A stretch of 45,077 nt of DNA, taken from positions 1-45,077 of the forward strand of contig SIBG01000030.1 of assembly GCA_009695305.1 (NCBI GenBank). The letters are read 5' to 3'. The stretch's first letter is position 1. Each line of letters opens with the position of its first letter. The notes below the pieces were generated by a model. That model worked only from the letters and a program-made list of their open reading frames with translations, did not search any database and was not told the DNA's origin. The stretch is from Opitutus sp. (GTDB lineage Bacteria > Verrucomicrobiota > Verrucomicrobiia > Opitutales > Opitutaceae). Shown here in pieces: positions 26,577-35,516 of this stretch. The translations under genes and the position numbers were made by a program.

Positions 26577-26638
26577 CGGACGGGTTTAAGCGCGAATTGC
26601 ATTATGGTCGGATGAGTTTGCGGCGGTCTTGTCAAATG

Positions 26639-26664
26639 CCCCGGGGCTTGCCCCGGGGATTTTT
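26639..26664 (+). terminator. Terminator-like hairpin with T tract just upstream of guaB
   Basis: A perfect 9-bp stem (26639-26647 with 26650-26658) with a TT loop is followed after one base by five T (26660-26664). The structure looks like an intrinsic terminator, but it lies 45 bases before the guaB ATG with no plus-strand gene ahead. It might be a leader attenuator, or simply another palindromic repeat, since it shares the central GCTTGC with repeat R1. Confidence 0.5.
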
Positions 26665-26708
26665 ACTTGCGCTCCGCCGCGCAAGGCCTACTCCGTTCAT
26701 GGCAATCC

Positions 26709-28307
26709 ATGAAGAAGGTTGCCACCGCTCCCGCCTCGTCCCCTGCGTCCGCCGACGCTGAATTTTTTCTCCCGGCCGACGCGTTTTTCCGCGCCAATCT
26801 CCCCACGGCGCTGACGTTCGACGACGTTTCACTCGCGACGCTCTATTCGCAGATCCTCCCGAAGGACGCCGACACCTCGACTGTGATCAGCGACGTGCTT
26901 CGCCTCCAAATTCCGATCATCTCCTCGGACATGGACACTGTCACCGAGGCGCGCATGGCCATCGCCATGGCCCTCAACGGCGGGCTCGGTCTCATTCACT
27001 ACAACATGCCCGCCAAGGAGCAGGTGAAAAAAGTCGCCCGCGTGAAACGCCACGTCCACGGCCTCATCCAGGATCCCATCACGGTCGCGCCCGACCAGCT
27101 CATCGGCGACGTGCTCAAGATGATCGAGACGAAAGGGTTCTCCTTCTCCACCTTTCCGGTCGTCAATGCCGCCGGCAAACTCACCGGCCTGCTCTCCGGC
27201 AACGTCGTCAAGGATCGCTACAAGTCCAAGAAGGTCGCCGCGGTCATGACGCCCCGCGCCCAACTCATCACGGAGAAACAACGCGCCGTCGCCAAGGACC
27301 CCATCAAGGCCGCCGACGCTTTCTTCACGCGCCACATCGGGATCAACAAAATGCTCGTCGTCGACGACGACGGGCACCTCCGCGGCCTCATCACCGCCTC
27401 CGACACCGAGCGCATCACCTCCGAGTCGAAATCCCGCCGCAAGCCCGCGCGCGATGCCGATTTCCGCCTCGTCGTTGGCGCCGCCCTCTCGCCCGTCCGC
27501 AAGCCCAACGGCTCGCTGGACCGCGAAAAAATCCTCGAGCACGTCAGCCACCTTGTCGCCGAGCACGTCGACGCCATCGCCGTCTCCACCGCCCACGGCC
27601 ACACGGCCGGCGTCGGCGATGTCGTCCGGCTCGTCCGCGGCGCGTTTCCGCTGCTCACGATCATCGCCGGCAACGTCACCAGCGCTGCCGGAGTCGCGTT
27701 CTTGGCCGAGTGTGGCGCCAACGCCATCAAGATCGGCCAGGGCCCCGGCTCGATTTGCACCACGCGCATCGTCGCCGGCGTCGGCATCCCGCAGCTCACC
27801 GCCCTCCACGTCGCCGGCACGGTGGCGAAAAAGCACCGCGTCAAACTCATCGCCGACGGCGGCATCACCAAGAGCGGCGACATCGTGAAGGCCCTCACGC
27901 TCAGCGACGCCGTCATCCTCGGCGGCCTGCTGGCCGGCTGCCGCGAGGCGCCCGGCGAGATCATGGAGATCAGTGGAAAAATCTATAAGCAATATCGCGG
28001 CATGGGCTCGCTCTCCGCGATGAAGGCCGGCAGTGCCGCCCGCTACGGTCAGGACAAGAACGATCAGACCCGCAAACTTGCCGCCGAAGGCATCGAGGCG
28101 CTGAAGGAAGTGAGCGGCTCCGTGGACGACGTGCTCGCAAATTTGATCGGCGGCGTGCAAAGCGGGATGGGCTACCTCGGCGCCGCCACCCTCAATCAGC
28201 TCCGCACCAAGGCCCGTTACACGCGGGTCAGTCCCGCCGGCCAGAAGGAAGCCGCCCCCCACGACGTCCTCGAAGTCTCAACGCGGACGAACCAAGACGG
28301 GCGCTGA
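26709..28307 (+). CDS. guaB: IMP dehydrogenase
   Basis: GuaB oxidises IMP to XMP, the first committed step to GMP. The 532-residue protein has the usual TIM barrel ([18 protein letters not shown]), a tandem CBS module at about residues 115-235, the catalytic loop [11 protein letters not shown] (Cys about 350), the phosphate site [13 protein letters not shown] and the flap region [13 protein letters not shown]. It carries an N-terminal extension of about 30 residues. In the segment [12 protein letters not shown] (about 288-299) Ser293 stands where most IMPDHs have the Asp that contacts the NAD ribose. The ATG at 26709 was chosen for lack of an alternative near the conserved start. Confidence 0.93.
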   Translation: MKKVATAPASSPASADAEFFLPADAFFRANLPTALTFDDVSLATLYSQILPKDADTSTVISDVLRLQIPIISSDMDTVTEARMAIAMALNGGLGLIHYNMPAKEQVKKVARVKRHVHGLIQDPITVAPDQLIGDVLKMIETKGFSFSTFPVVNAAGKLTGLLSGNVVKDRYKSKKVAAVMTPRAQLITEKQRAVAKDPIKAADAFFTRHIGINKMLVVDDDGHLRGLITASDTERITSESKSRRKPARDADFRLVVGAALSPVRKPNGSLDREKILEHVSHLVAEHVDAIAVSTAHGHTAGVGDVVRLVRGAFPLLTIIAGNVTSAAGVAFLAECGANAIKIGQGPGSICTTRIVAGVGIPQLTALHVAGTVAKKHRVKLIADGGITKSGDIVKALTLSDAVILGGLLAGCREAPGEIMEISGKIYKQYRGMGSLSAMKAGSAARYGQDKNDQTRKLAAEGIEALKEVSGSVDDVLANLIGGVQSGMGYLGAATLNQLRTKARYTRVSPAGQKEAAPHDVLEVSTRTNQDGR

Positions 28308-28553
28308 AAACCCTCGGGAAGTTTGATCGCCGCCGTGGCTAGTCGAGCCCCTTTTCCCGAACGAGCGTCCAACTGGCCTCAAGTCCCCGGTCCACGACTT
28401 CAGCCGCGTCGCCGCGGCCAGCCGCTGGCGCGGCGTGAGCCGTCGATAAATTTCCATCTGCGGGTCGGCACGCACCACGATACGGTAGCGGCAACCCCAC
28501 TTCTGACCATCCCGATTAGCGGAACCACCCACCGACTGTGCCGGCAGCATCAC
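28278..28553 (-). pseudogene. Degenerate short ORF after the helicase gene
   Basis: A possible 91-residue frame starts with GTG/ATG overlapping the helicase stop. One segment (ADPQMEIYRRLTPRQRLAAATRL) looks like the start of a small family that partners with nucleotidyltransferases. The similarity stops abruptly, and a different frame then gives AAEVVDRGLEASWTLVREKG before a stop, as if a frameshift had occurred. It also runs over the end of guaB on the other strand. It is probably a decayed remnant; expression is doubtful. Confidence 0.25.
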
Positions 28554-31228
28554 TGCTCACCCACTGCCCGCACCGCCACGAGCCGCACCACCGCGCGGTC
28601 CTCCGCGCGCGACTCCGTGAGCGATACCACGAACACCGCTTCCCAATCGTTCACCTCCTCCGGGTCCACGAGCACCTGCGCAACTTCCAGTTCATTCGGC
28701 GCGGCCAGTCCTTCGCCCGCCGCCAGTGCAAAATGCGTGTGCTTCGCCGCGCGCCCCTCGGGGTCGAGTCGAAATCGTCCGCGCTCCGCCAAATAGCTTT
28801 CGAACATCCGCCAATCTTTCTCGTGCTCCTTGTCTTTCTCGCCCGCCCTGGGCCCGTCGAACGAGTTCTCTCCTGAATTTGCTCCGACGCCCCAGCTGAC
28901 GACGCCTTGGAGCAACAAATAAATCTCCGCGCGCACCAGCCGCCGGAAGCCCGCTTCATCCCGCGTCACGTCGTAGCTCGCCGGGCGCGCCGGTTTGTCG
29001 GCGCCATCGACCGTCGCCGCCATCCCCTCCGGATTTTTCAGCCGCTCCCACTCCTCCAGCAGGCTCGCATCCACCCCGCGGATGAGCTCGCGGAAATACG
29101 CCTCCATTTCCGCCACCTCCTCCGTCTTCGCGCGGTCGGGCACGGTTTGCGCGAGCACCTTCCACACTTGCGAAAGATGGCGCAGCAGCAGGCCCTCGAC
29201 GCGCTCGAGGCCGTAGTCCTTGATGTAGTCGCTGAAACTCATGTAGCGCTCGAACATCTCCCGCGCGATCGATTTCGGCCGCACGTTCTCGCCTTCCACC
29301 CATGGATGCGCCGCGGCAAACGTGTTAAACGTCTCGTATAAAAATTCCCGCAGCGGCTTCGGGTGCTCCACCTCGTCCAGCTTCGCGATTCTCTCCTCGT
29401 ATTCCACCCCCGCCGCCTTCATCTCCGCCATTTTCTCCGTCTTTAGGCGATCCACCTGCCGCCGCAGAATCTGTTCCGGGTCCTCGACGATCCCCTCGCA
29501 CAGCGTCAACACGTCGAACGGATAGTCCGGCGACTCGCGGTTGAGCAGCGGCAATGTGTCGAGCAGGTAGAGCGACAAGGTTTGATGGAGCGAAAAGTCA
29601 TCCTGCAGTTCGACGTTCACCCGCAGCTTCCGCTGCCCAAGGTGGGGCCGGCTCTCCGAGCCGGCCTGGGTTTCAGAGTGATTCGCACCCTCAACGTGAC
29701 TTCCGCCCGCCAACTCCGGCCGTTTCGGAGAAACGGCCCCACCGCGCGGAATAATCTCCACAATCTTCCGCTCCACCAGCGCCCGAAACAACTGCCACGC
29801 GCGCTTCCGCAGCGCCGCCTTCCGCAGCGCCGGCTCGTGGCTTTCCGCGATCAAGCGCTGCATTGCGCGGCATCCGTCGCCGTCGCGGCCGAGCATGAGC
29901 AGCATCATCCCATGCGACACCGCGAACCGCGACACCAGCCCCTCGGGCGGCGCCGTTTGCAACCGCTCGAAGGTCTTCACGTCCCAGCTCACCGCGCCCT
30001 CCGGCGCGCGCGCCTTCACGAGTTTCTTCAGCTTTTGCGGGTGGTCCTTCAGTTTCTCCTCATTGCGCTTGTTCTCGACCACGTGCTCCGGCGCCTGCGC
30101 GATCACATAGCCTCGATCATCGAAACCTTTGCGCCCCGCCCGCCCCGCGATCTGCCGAAAATCCCGCACGGCGAGCACAGCTGATTTTTTCCCGTCGTAT
30201 TTCCAGAGCTGCGTGAACAGCACCGTGCGGATCGGCACGTTGATCCCCACCCCGAGCGTGTCCGTGCCGCAGATGAGTTTGAGCAGCCCCTTTTGGGCAA
30301 GCTGCTCGACAAGGATTTTGTATTTCGGCAGCAGACCCGCATGGTGCACGCCGATGCCGTGACGCAGCCAGCGCTTCACGTCCTTGCCATAGGGGCTGTT
30401 GAACTTCACGCCTTCCAGGGCCGTCGCGATCGTCGCCTTCTCCTCGCGCGTGCAGACATCAAGGCTCATGAGCGCCTGCGCCGCCTCCGCTGCGTCGCGC
30501 TGCGTGAAATGCACCAGATAGACCGGGGCGTGCCCATCCGTGAGCGCCCGGGCCACGCGCTCGGCGACCGGCGTGTCTGAATACTCAAACGTCAGCGGCA
30601 CCGGCCGCGTCTCGCTCCGCACCGTCACCGCCGGCACGCCGGTTAGGCCCACCAGCTCGCGTTCGAAAAATTCCGTCGGCCCCAGCGTCGCCGACATTAG
30701 CAAAAATCGCGCGCCCGGGAGCGTCAGCAGCGGCACCTGCCACGCCGTCCCACGCTCCGCGTCCGCGTAGTAGTGAAACTCGTCCATGATCACCGCCTTC
30801 ACCGCCGCCGCGCGCGGACCGCCCGCGAGCGCGATGTTGGCGAGGATCTCCGCCGTGCAGCACAGCACGGGCGCGGACAGGTTCACACTCGCATCGCCCG
30901 TCATCATGCCGACGTGGGTCGGCCCGAAGTCGCGGCACAGCGCGAGAAATTTTTCGTTCACGAGCGCCTTGATCGGGCAGGTGTAAACCGAGCGCTCCCC
31001 CGCGCACAGCGCCTTGAAATGCAGCGCCGCCGCCACAAGCGATTTCCCGGAACCCGTCGGCGTGGCGAGGATGACATTCTTCCCGTCGAACAATTCCAGG
31101 ATCGCCTCCTCCTGCTCCGGGTAAAGCGCGAGCCCCTTCGCCGCCGCGACCGCGACGAATTTATCCAGCACCGCCTCGACCGTCGGCCTCCCAGCCAACG
31201 GCGCGAGCGGAGCGGTGTGCGGCGTCAT
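28550..31228 (-). CDS. Large DEAD/DEAH-box (Ski2-like) helicase with DUF3516-type C-terminus
   Basis: This 892-residue superfamily 2 helicase has Walker [18 protein letters not shown], motif [11 protein letters not shown] (DEFH), motif III LMSATLG, motif [17 protein letters not shown] and motif [21 protein letters not shown]. The long helical C-terminal part (from about residue 550) resembles the DUF3516 region of bacterial helicases whose role in RNA or DNA processing is unclear. Residues about 495-529 are encoded by an inverted pair of REP hairpins inserted in frame between the helicase core and the C-terminal region, likely as a surface loop. The ATG at 31228 was preferred over one 11 codons upstream. 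Confidence 0.88.
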   Translation of the reverse strand: MTPHTAPLAPLAGRPTVEAVLDKFVAVAAAKGLALYPEQEEAILELFDGKNVILATPTGSGKSLVAAALHFKALCAGERSVYTCPIKALVNEKFLALCRDFGPTHVGMMTGDASVNLSAPVLCCTAEILANIALAGGPRAAAVKAVIMDEFHYYADAERGTAWQVPLLTLPGARFLLMSATLGPTEFFERELVGLTGVPAVTVRSETRPVPLTFEYSDTPVAERVARALTDGHAPVYLVHFTQRDAAEAAQALMSLDVCTREEKATIATALEGVKFNSPYGKDVKRWLRHGIGVHHAGLLPKYKILVEQLAQKGLLKLICGTDTLGVGINVPIRTVLFTQLWKYDGKKSAVLAVRDFRQIAGRAGRKGFDDRGYVIAQAPEHVVENKRNEEKLKDHPQKLKKLVKARAPEGAVSWDVKTFERLQTAPPEGLVSRFAVSHGMMLLMLGRDGDGCRAMQRLIAESHEPALRKAALRKRAWQLFRALVERKIVEIIPRGGAVSPKRPELAGGSHVEGANHSETQAGSESRPHLGQRKLRVNVELQDDFSLHQTLSLYLLDTLPLLNRESPDYPFDVLTLCEGIVEDPEQILRRQVDRLKTEKMAEMKAAGVEYEERIAKLDEVEHPKPLREFLYETFNTFAAAHPWVEGENVRPKSIAREMFERYMSFSDYIKDYGLERVEGLLLRHLSQVWKVLAQTVPDRAKTEEVAEMEAYFRELIRGVDASLLEEWERLKNPEGMAATVDGADKPARPASYDVTRDEAGFRRLVRAEIYLLLQGVVSWGVGANSGENSFDGPRAGEKDKEHEKDWRMFESYLAERGRFRLDPEGRAAKHTHFALAAGEGLAAPNELEVAQVLVDPEEVNDWEAVFVVSLTESRAEDRAVVRLVAVRAVGEQ
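29641..29743. repeat. Inverted REP-hairpin pair translated inside the helicase gene
   Basis: Arms 29641-29666 and 29718-29743 are inverted copies. Each begins (outer side) with GGTGG and forms a perfect 9-bp stem with a 3-base loop. The stems differ at four positions, all compensated so that pairing is kept in both. The tetranucleotide GTGG fits the GTRG rule for RAYT-type REPs. The 51-base spacer and both arms remain open in the helicase frame. Confidence 0.88.
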
Positions 31229-31374
31229 TGGAGCACAACGCCGATTACCCGGCCGCGACACAAGCTTGGGCCACCGGCATCCGGTCCGCGGCGATGCCCG
31301 CCGACGCCATCATCCGTTACCCCGGAAAGTTTTTCTGGGTTGACCCACTCGCGGGCTCGCCTAACCACGCAGCG

Positions 31375-32997
31375 ATGTTCCCCCGCCCTTCCGCCGCCCT
31401 CGCGGCGGCTCTCGCCCTCACCGCCGTTGCGTTCGCGGTTGACTCCCAATCGGAACGCGGCCGCGCCGCGTTTCAGATCAACTGCGCCGCCTGCCACCAA
31501 CCCACCGGCGAAGGGATCCGCGGCATTTTTCCGCCGCTCGCCCATTCGGACTATCTGATGGCCGACAAGGCGCGCAGCATTCGCATCGCCCTCCAGGGCA
31601 CCAGCGGACCGATCACCGTCAATGGCCTCGAATACCAAGGCGTCATGCCCCCGCTTCCCGGGCTCGATGATCAAAAAATCGCCGACATCCTGACTTTCGT
31701 GCGCGGCTCCTGGAGCAACACCGGCGACGCGGTCACGCCCGCTGAGGTGTCGGACGTCCGCACCGCGCTCGCGGCCTCGGATCCAAACCAGACCGATCCC
31801 TTCGCGCCTCTGCCTCAGCCTCCCGCCGGCTTCAAAATCCGCGAAGTCGTGAGACTTCCCGCCCACGGGGTCCGCCTCGCCACCATGCCGGGCGTCAACT
31901 GGATCTTCGTCCTCAACCCCACCGGCGATCTCTACCGCCTCGAGCCGGACACCGGCAACCTCGCGCGCGTCCTCGCCGCGAAGGACTACGCCGAACTCGC
32001 CGTCGGCGGCCTCGATGCCCTCGGTCTCACGATCGATTCGAGGCAGCGCCTCTACCTCGTCACCAACCAGCGCGTCACCGAAACCCCCTGGCACACCAAC
32101 CGGGTCACGATTTTCCGTTCCGCGCCGCTCGACGCCACGGGCGTGCCGGCGAATTTCAAAGCGTGGGTTCGCACCAGTTATCCCTGGGGCAACAGCTACT
32201 ACAACCACGGCGTCGGCCACATCGCCGAGGGTCCGGACGGCATGATCTACGTGAGCAGCGGCGCCCGCACCGACGGTGGCGAAATCGACGGCGGCGTCTT
32301 TCGCCATGAAACCATTTACTGGAAAGGCGGCGAAACCGATTACACCGCGGGGATCTGGCGGCTCGATCCCAGCAAGGACACGCCCGGCCTCGAGATGTTT
32401 GCCCGCGGCATCCGCAATGCATGGAGCTTCGCGTGGAACGAGCGCGGCGAACTTTTCAGCGCCAGCAACGGCCCGGACGCCGACCAGCCCGAGGAACTCG
32501 ACTTCGTCGAACGCGGCAAACACTACGGTTTCCCCTACCAGTTCGGCGACCGCCCTGAAACGGAAAAGCCCTACCCCTACACGCCTGATGCGCCACCCGG
32601 CCTGACGTTCGTCCACGCGATTCGCAACGTCGGCCCCGCCGCCGGTGGCTCGGCCACGAAACCGATCGCTACCTTCCACCCGCACTCCTCACCCGCCGGG
32701 ATGATTTTTTGCGGTGCCGACTGGCCCGCGGCGCTCCGCGGAAAATTGCTGCTCGGGCGCTTCGGCAACATGATCAAGTCGCCCGATGTCGGTTACGACG
32801 TGCTGGCCCTTGATCTCACGCGCAACGCCGCCGGAGTCTATGAGGCGCGCACGGAGGTCTTTCTCGCCCCGCTCGCCCGCCCGCTTGATCTGCTGCCCAT
32901 CGGGAAAAAACTCTACATCCTCGAATACTCGCGCCCCATCGGCACCATGACCGGCCGATCCCTCAGCCCCGGCCGAGTCCTCGAACTGAGTTGGTGA
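31375..32997 (+). CDS. Secreted cytochrome c fused to a soluble glucose/sorbosone dehydrogenase-like propeller
   Basis: This 540-residue protein has a signal peptide (SAALAAALALTAVAFA), then a cytochrome c domain with CAACH and the distal Met in GVMPPLPG. A six-blade propeller follows, resembling PQQ sugar dehydrogenases or sorbosone dehydrogenases (GLDALGLTIDSRQRLYLVTN, FARGIRNAWSFAWNERGEL, NGPDADQPEELDFVERGKHY). It likely oxidises a sugar or aldose in the periplasm and passes electrons to its own heme. The ATG at 31375 immediately precedes the signal peptide. Confidence 0.85.
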   Translation: MFPRPSAALAAALALTAVAFAVDSQSERGRAAFQINCAACHQPTGEGIRGIFPPLAHSDYLMADKARSIRIALQGTSGPITVNGLEYQGVMPPLPGLDDQKIADILTFVRGSWSNTGDAVTPAEVSDVRTALAASDPNQTDPFAPLPQPPAGFKIREVVRLPAHGVRLATMPGVNWIFVLNPTGDLYRLEPDTGNLARVLAAKDYAELAVGGLDALGLTIDSRQRLYLVTNQRVTETPWHTNRVTIFRSAPLDATGVPANFKAWVRTSYPWGNSYYNHGVGHIAEGPDGMIYVSSGARTDGGEIDGGVFRHETIYWKGGETDYTAGIWRLDPSKDTPGLEMFARGIRNAWSFAWNERGELFSASNGPDADQPEELDFVERGKHYGFPYQFGDRPETEKPYPYTPDAPPGLTFVHAIRNVGPAAGGSATKPIATFHPHSSPAGMIFCGADWPAALRGKLLLGRFGNMIKSPDVGYDVLALDLTRNAAGVYEARTEVFLAPLARPLDLLPIGKKLYILEYSRPIGTMTGRSLSPGRVLELSW

Positions 32998-33004
32998 CGG
33001 CGGC

Positions 33005-33020
33005 GTTGCGCGCGCGCAAC
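33005..33020. terminator. Palindrome between convergent genes
   Basis: A perfect 16-base palindrome (GTTGCGCG/CGCGCAAC) lies 8 bases after the dehydrogenase stop and 35 bases from the convergent peroxidase stop. No T tract follows on either side, so termination is only suggested by position. Confidence 0.35.
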
Positions 33021-33054
33021 CTGACTCCGCCCGCAGCGGCGAAACGGGCGAAAG

Positions 33055-33600
33055 TTATTTCGCCGCCAGCGCGGCCTCGATCGCCTTGAGGACCGCGGGC
33101 GAATCCGGCGCCGCGCCGGAGTCGAACCGCTGCAAAATCCGGCCGTCGCGACCGAGGAGAAACTTGTTGAAGTTCCACTTGATGTTGCCGGGAAACGGCG
33201 AGTCCGGGCCCGCGAGCGCCGCATAGAGCGGATGGCGTTTCGCGCCGTTAACCTCGACCTTGTCGAAGAGCGGAAACGTGACGTGAAAGGTGGTGGAACA
33301 GAATTTCTTGATCTCGGCGTTCGTGCCGGGTTCCTGCGCGCCGAACTGGTTGCACGGAAAGCCGAGCACCGTGAGCCCCTGCGCCTGATATTTTGCGAAG
33401 ACGGCTTGGAGCCCTTCGTATTGCGGAGTGTAACCGCACTCGGAGGCGACATTCACGACGAGGAGCACCCGGCCCTTGAACGGCGCGAGCGTGGTGGCCT
33501 GCCCGTCGATGTCCTTGACGGCGACTTCGTAGATCGACTCGGCCCGTGCCATGATCAGCGAAAACAGGAGGAGCGCGGCTAGGCGGGGAAATTTTCTCAT
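33055..33600 (-). CDS. Exported glutathione peroxidase-family protein
   Basis: This 181-residue thiol peroxidase has a signal peptide (LAALLLFSLIMARA). The family tetrad is present: NVASECGYTPQY (peroxidatic Cys), FPCNQFGAQEP (Gln and a second Cys) and IKWNFNKFLLG (Trp and Asn). It reduces hydroperoxides, probably with thioredoxin-type donors, in the periplasm. It is 36 bases downstream of the unknown gene 33637-34290 and on the same strand. Confidence 0.92.
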   Translation of the reverse strand: MRKFPRLAALLLFSLIMARAESIYEVAVKDIDGQATTLAPFKGRVLLVVNVASECGYTPQYEGLQAVFAKYQAQGLTVLGFPCNQFGAQEPGTNAEIKKFCSTTFHVTFPLFDKVEVNGAKRHPLYAALAGPDSPFPGNIKWNFNKFLLGRDGRILQRFDSGAAPDSPAVLKAIEAALAAK

Positions 33601-33636
33601 GGCGCAGGTTGGGACCGCGCGCGCTGCCCGCCAATC

Positions 33637-34290
33637 CTAATTCAACCGGAAGCCCAGCGCCTCCAGTTCGTTCAGGTTGAACGGCGCGGACTCCAGCACC
33701 TCCTGCAGCTTGGCCAGCACCTCGGCCATCGAAGGCGCATCGCACATCGCGGCACCATCGTCGCTATCGTGGAGATGCACGGCCCACGAGTTGGCCGCGC
33801 CGCTGGCGTTCACCTGAAAGGCGGAACCGTGCAGATAATTCCCCGGCAGGCCGGGGTGTGGGCCGGTCCCGGGCACCAGGAAAAGCGTGTGCATCGGATC
33901 GTGCGCGATTTCGCCGCCATGCTTGGCCCGGTGGTGCGCGACCCGGCCGGCCACCGTCAACCGGTAACTCTCCGCCCTCGCGCGATAGGCCGCGGGCAGC
34001 GACTGCACGTAACGGTCAAAGATCTGGGCGTTGGTCTCCAAGGCCTCGGGCGCGATCTGCCCGGCGATGAGCGCCGCGAGATTGTTGGCCTGGAAATGCG
34101 GCAGCTTGGTCAGCGAACGGGCCGTAACGTGCCCCGTCTTGTGGTCCGCGTCCGGGTAGGCCTGATGCGAGGCGTAGAGCCGCTTGATCGCATCCTGATA
34201 GGATGGAGTGACGGGCACGGCCCCGACTGGGCTGTGCTCAATCATATCAAGGACGGTCTGGTCGAAATGGGCGTTGGGGTCTTGAGGCAT
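33637..34290 (-). CDS. Hypothetical protein, 217 residues
   Basis: I do not recognise this family. No signal peptide or membrane segment is seen. The protein is soluble-looking, with several histidines (HHRAKHGGEIAHDPMHTL, AVHLHDSDDG) in its second half that could bind metal; this is speculation. Codon use matches its neighbours. It precedes the peroxidase gene by 36 bases and may be co-transcribed. Confidence 0.6.
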   Translation of the reverse strand: MPQDPNAHFDQTVLDMIEHSPVGAVPVTPSYQDAIKRLYASHQAYPDADHKTGHVTARSLTKLPHFQANNLAALIAGQIAPEALETNAQIFDRYVQSLPAAYRARAESYRLTVAGRVAHHRAKHGGEIAHDPMHTLFLVPGTGPHPGLPGNYLHGSAFQVNASGAANSWAVHLHDSDDGAAMCDAPSMAEVLAKLQEVLESAPFNLNELEALGFRLN

Positions 34291-34369
34291 TGCGTTGATT
34301 CAATAGGAGTCGCGCCGGCCAACACGAGATTCATCTCACCTCATCGCGCGCCGGTCCCCCGGCGGAGCC

Positions 34370-34401
34370 AAAAAAACAGCACAGCGATAAAGCTGTGCTG
34401 T
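34370..34401 (-). terminator. Strong intrinsic terminator of the small basic-peptide gene
   Basis: A perfect 10-bp stem (34376-34385 with 34392-34401, 6-base loop) is followed on the minus strand by seven T (34376 to 34370). It lies 42 bases past the stop of the 26-residue gene. It is the best canonical terminator in the window. Confidence 0.9.
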
Positions 34402-34443
34402 CGGTCACAAGGCCGGACGAATCGGCCGGCAAGCAAGGGAGGC

Positions 34444-34524
34444 TTATCGGCCGCTCTTCTTTTGCTTGGCGCTTCTTGCGGGCGCTTTCTTGGTCTGTTT
34501 TTTGGAATTCTGTGATTTGGCCAT
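34444..34524 (-). CDS. 26-residue Lys/Arg-rich peptide
   Basis: The short reading frame from the ATG at 34524 encodes a peptide with 8 Lys and 2 Arg and no acidic residue (begins MAKSQNSKKQTKK, ends AKQKKSGR). It is supported by a consensus Shine-Dalgarno AAGGAG 7 bases before the ATG and by a strong terminator after it, so it is a complete monocistronic unit. The sequence suggests nucleic-acid or ribosome association (inference). I do not recognise a named family. Confidence 0.75.
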   Translation of the reverse strand: MAKSQNSKKQTKKAPARSAKQKKSGR

Positions 34525-34531
34525 TTGTATT

Positions 34532-34537
34532 CTCCTT
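34532..34537 (-). promoter_or_regulatory. Shine-Dalgarno of the 26-residue gene
   Basis: AAGGAG on the minus strand lies 7 bases before the ATG at 34524. It is the evidence that fixes the start of this short gene rather than any longer reading. Confidence 0.85.
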
Positions 34538-34716
34538 GGGTTGTGCCGTCGTGAACTAGCGGGGAAGCTCAGGTCAGGACAACGGCATCCTAGCGTGTTG
34601 ATGATTTCAGAATCCCCAATTACACCTGTGTGTGTGATCCGTCTTCCCCAACACGCAAGGGGCAAAACATCCCGCCGGAAAATCACGCACCCGCCTCGCC
34701 GACCGCTCGCCCAGTT

Positions 34717-34732
34717 CGAAGCTTGAGCTTCG
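34717..34732. repeat. Small hairpin resembling repeat R1
   Basis: CGAAGC-TTGA-GCTTCG is followed by GGGG, which resembles the R1 hairpin core with a longer loop. It sits 25 bases before the DUF2293 gene. The similarity is short and may be chance. Confidence 0.35.
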
Positions 34733-34756
34733 GGGCTGAGTTTCATATTTTCGCGG

Positions 34757-35476
34757 GTGCCTTTTATTTCGCGTGAAGTCCGTCCGGGTTCGCAGCCTCG
34801 TGAGGTGCTGAACGAGCACGGCGTGCTCGAGTCCGTGCCGTCCGGCTGGGAGCTGCTCCCGCCCGGCGATCCGGCGCTAAGCCGGCGCATCAAGCAGGAC
34901 GGCCCGTCCTGGTCCATGGCGGAGATGAAGGGCCGGAAACGTTTCTCGCGCGGGATTTGGGCGCCCGCGGACCGCCTCGCCGCGCTCCGCGCTGAACTGC
35001 TCCTCGAGCGCCAGGCTCCGTCCCACCAGCAGAAACTCGACCGCGACCGCCAGCGACGCGCCGTCGCCCAGGAAATCTACGCGGGCGATTTTCGCCGCGC
35101 GGTCTTTCAGTTTCTCGATTTTCACCGCCGCTACCGCCGCGAAGCCGATGTCCTCGCCGGCCTGATCGCCGCGCACGCCGTGCCGGTGGGCAGCGGCACC
35201 GTCGCCCGCACCCGGCGGATTCCCCTCGAGCAGCGCGCCAGCGCGGCGACGGTCGCGTGGCTCCGCCATCAGACGACCGACTACGACCGCATGACGATTG
35301 CGCCCGAGCAGGGCCGGCGCCACGAGGTGCGCCATGAGCTGGCGCAGCGTTCCCTGCAGCTCCTCCTCCACTACCGGCAGGGGCAGGCGGTCGATTCCGT
35401 TCGCTGCCCGTTGCAACGCGCCCTGCGCAGAGCCCGGGTCGAGGAAGTGGTCGAGGATCAGCCTCCGCTCTTTTGA
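34757..35476 (+). CDS. DUF2293-containing protein
   Basis: This 239-residue protein carries the DUF2293 signature near residues 135-180 (AHAVPVGSGTVARTRRIPL, EQRASAATVAWLRHQTTDY). The N-terminal half is basic and Arg-rich. Function is unknown; the family occurs in bacteria and fungi. The start is a GTG. The next gene (MYG1-like) begins 41 bases downstream on the same strand, so the two are probably expressed together. Confidence 0.8.
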   Translation: MPFISREVRPGSQPREVLNEHGVLESVPSGWELLPPGDPALSRRIKQDGPSWSMAEMKGRKRFSRGIWAPADRLAALRAELLLERQAPSHQQKLDRDRQRRAVAQEIYAGDFRRAVFQFLDFHRRYRREADVLAGLIAAHAVPVGSGTVARTRRIPLEQRASAATVAWLRHQTTDYDRMTIAPEQGRRHEVRHELAQRSLQLLLHYRQGQAVDSVRCPLQRALRRARVEEVVEDQPPLF

Positions 35477-35516
35477 TTCCGCCGGCGCGCCCTGCCGCCG
35501 CCGCTTTTTTTTGCCC

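Noticed and set aside
26829-28262. A long minus-strand frame opposite guaB
   Set aside because: Its composition is a shadow of the guaB codons (Asp, Gly and Val rich), and guaB itself has full family motifs.
28308-28549. A structured non-coding RNA or riboswitch
   Set aside because: Some imperfect pairing is possible, but no known riboswitch core was recognised and the position between convergent genes does not favour a leader.
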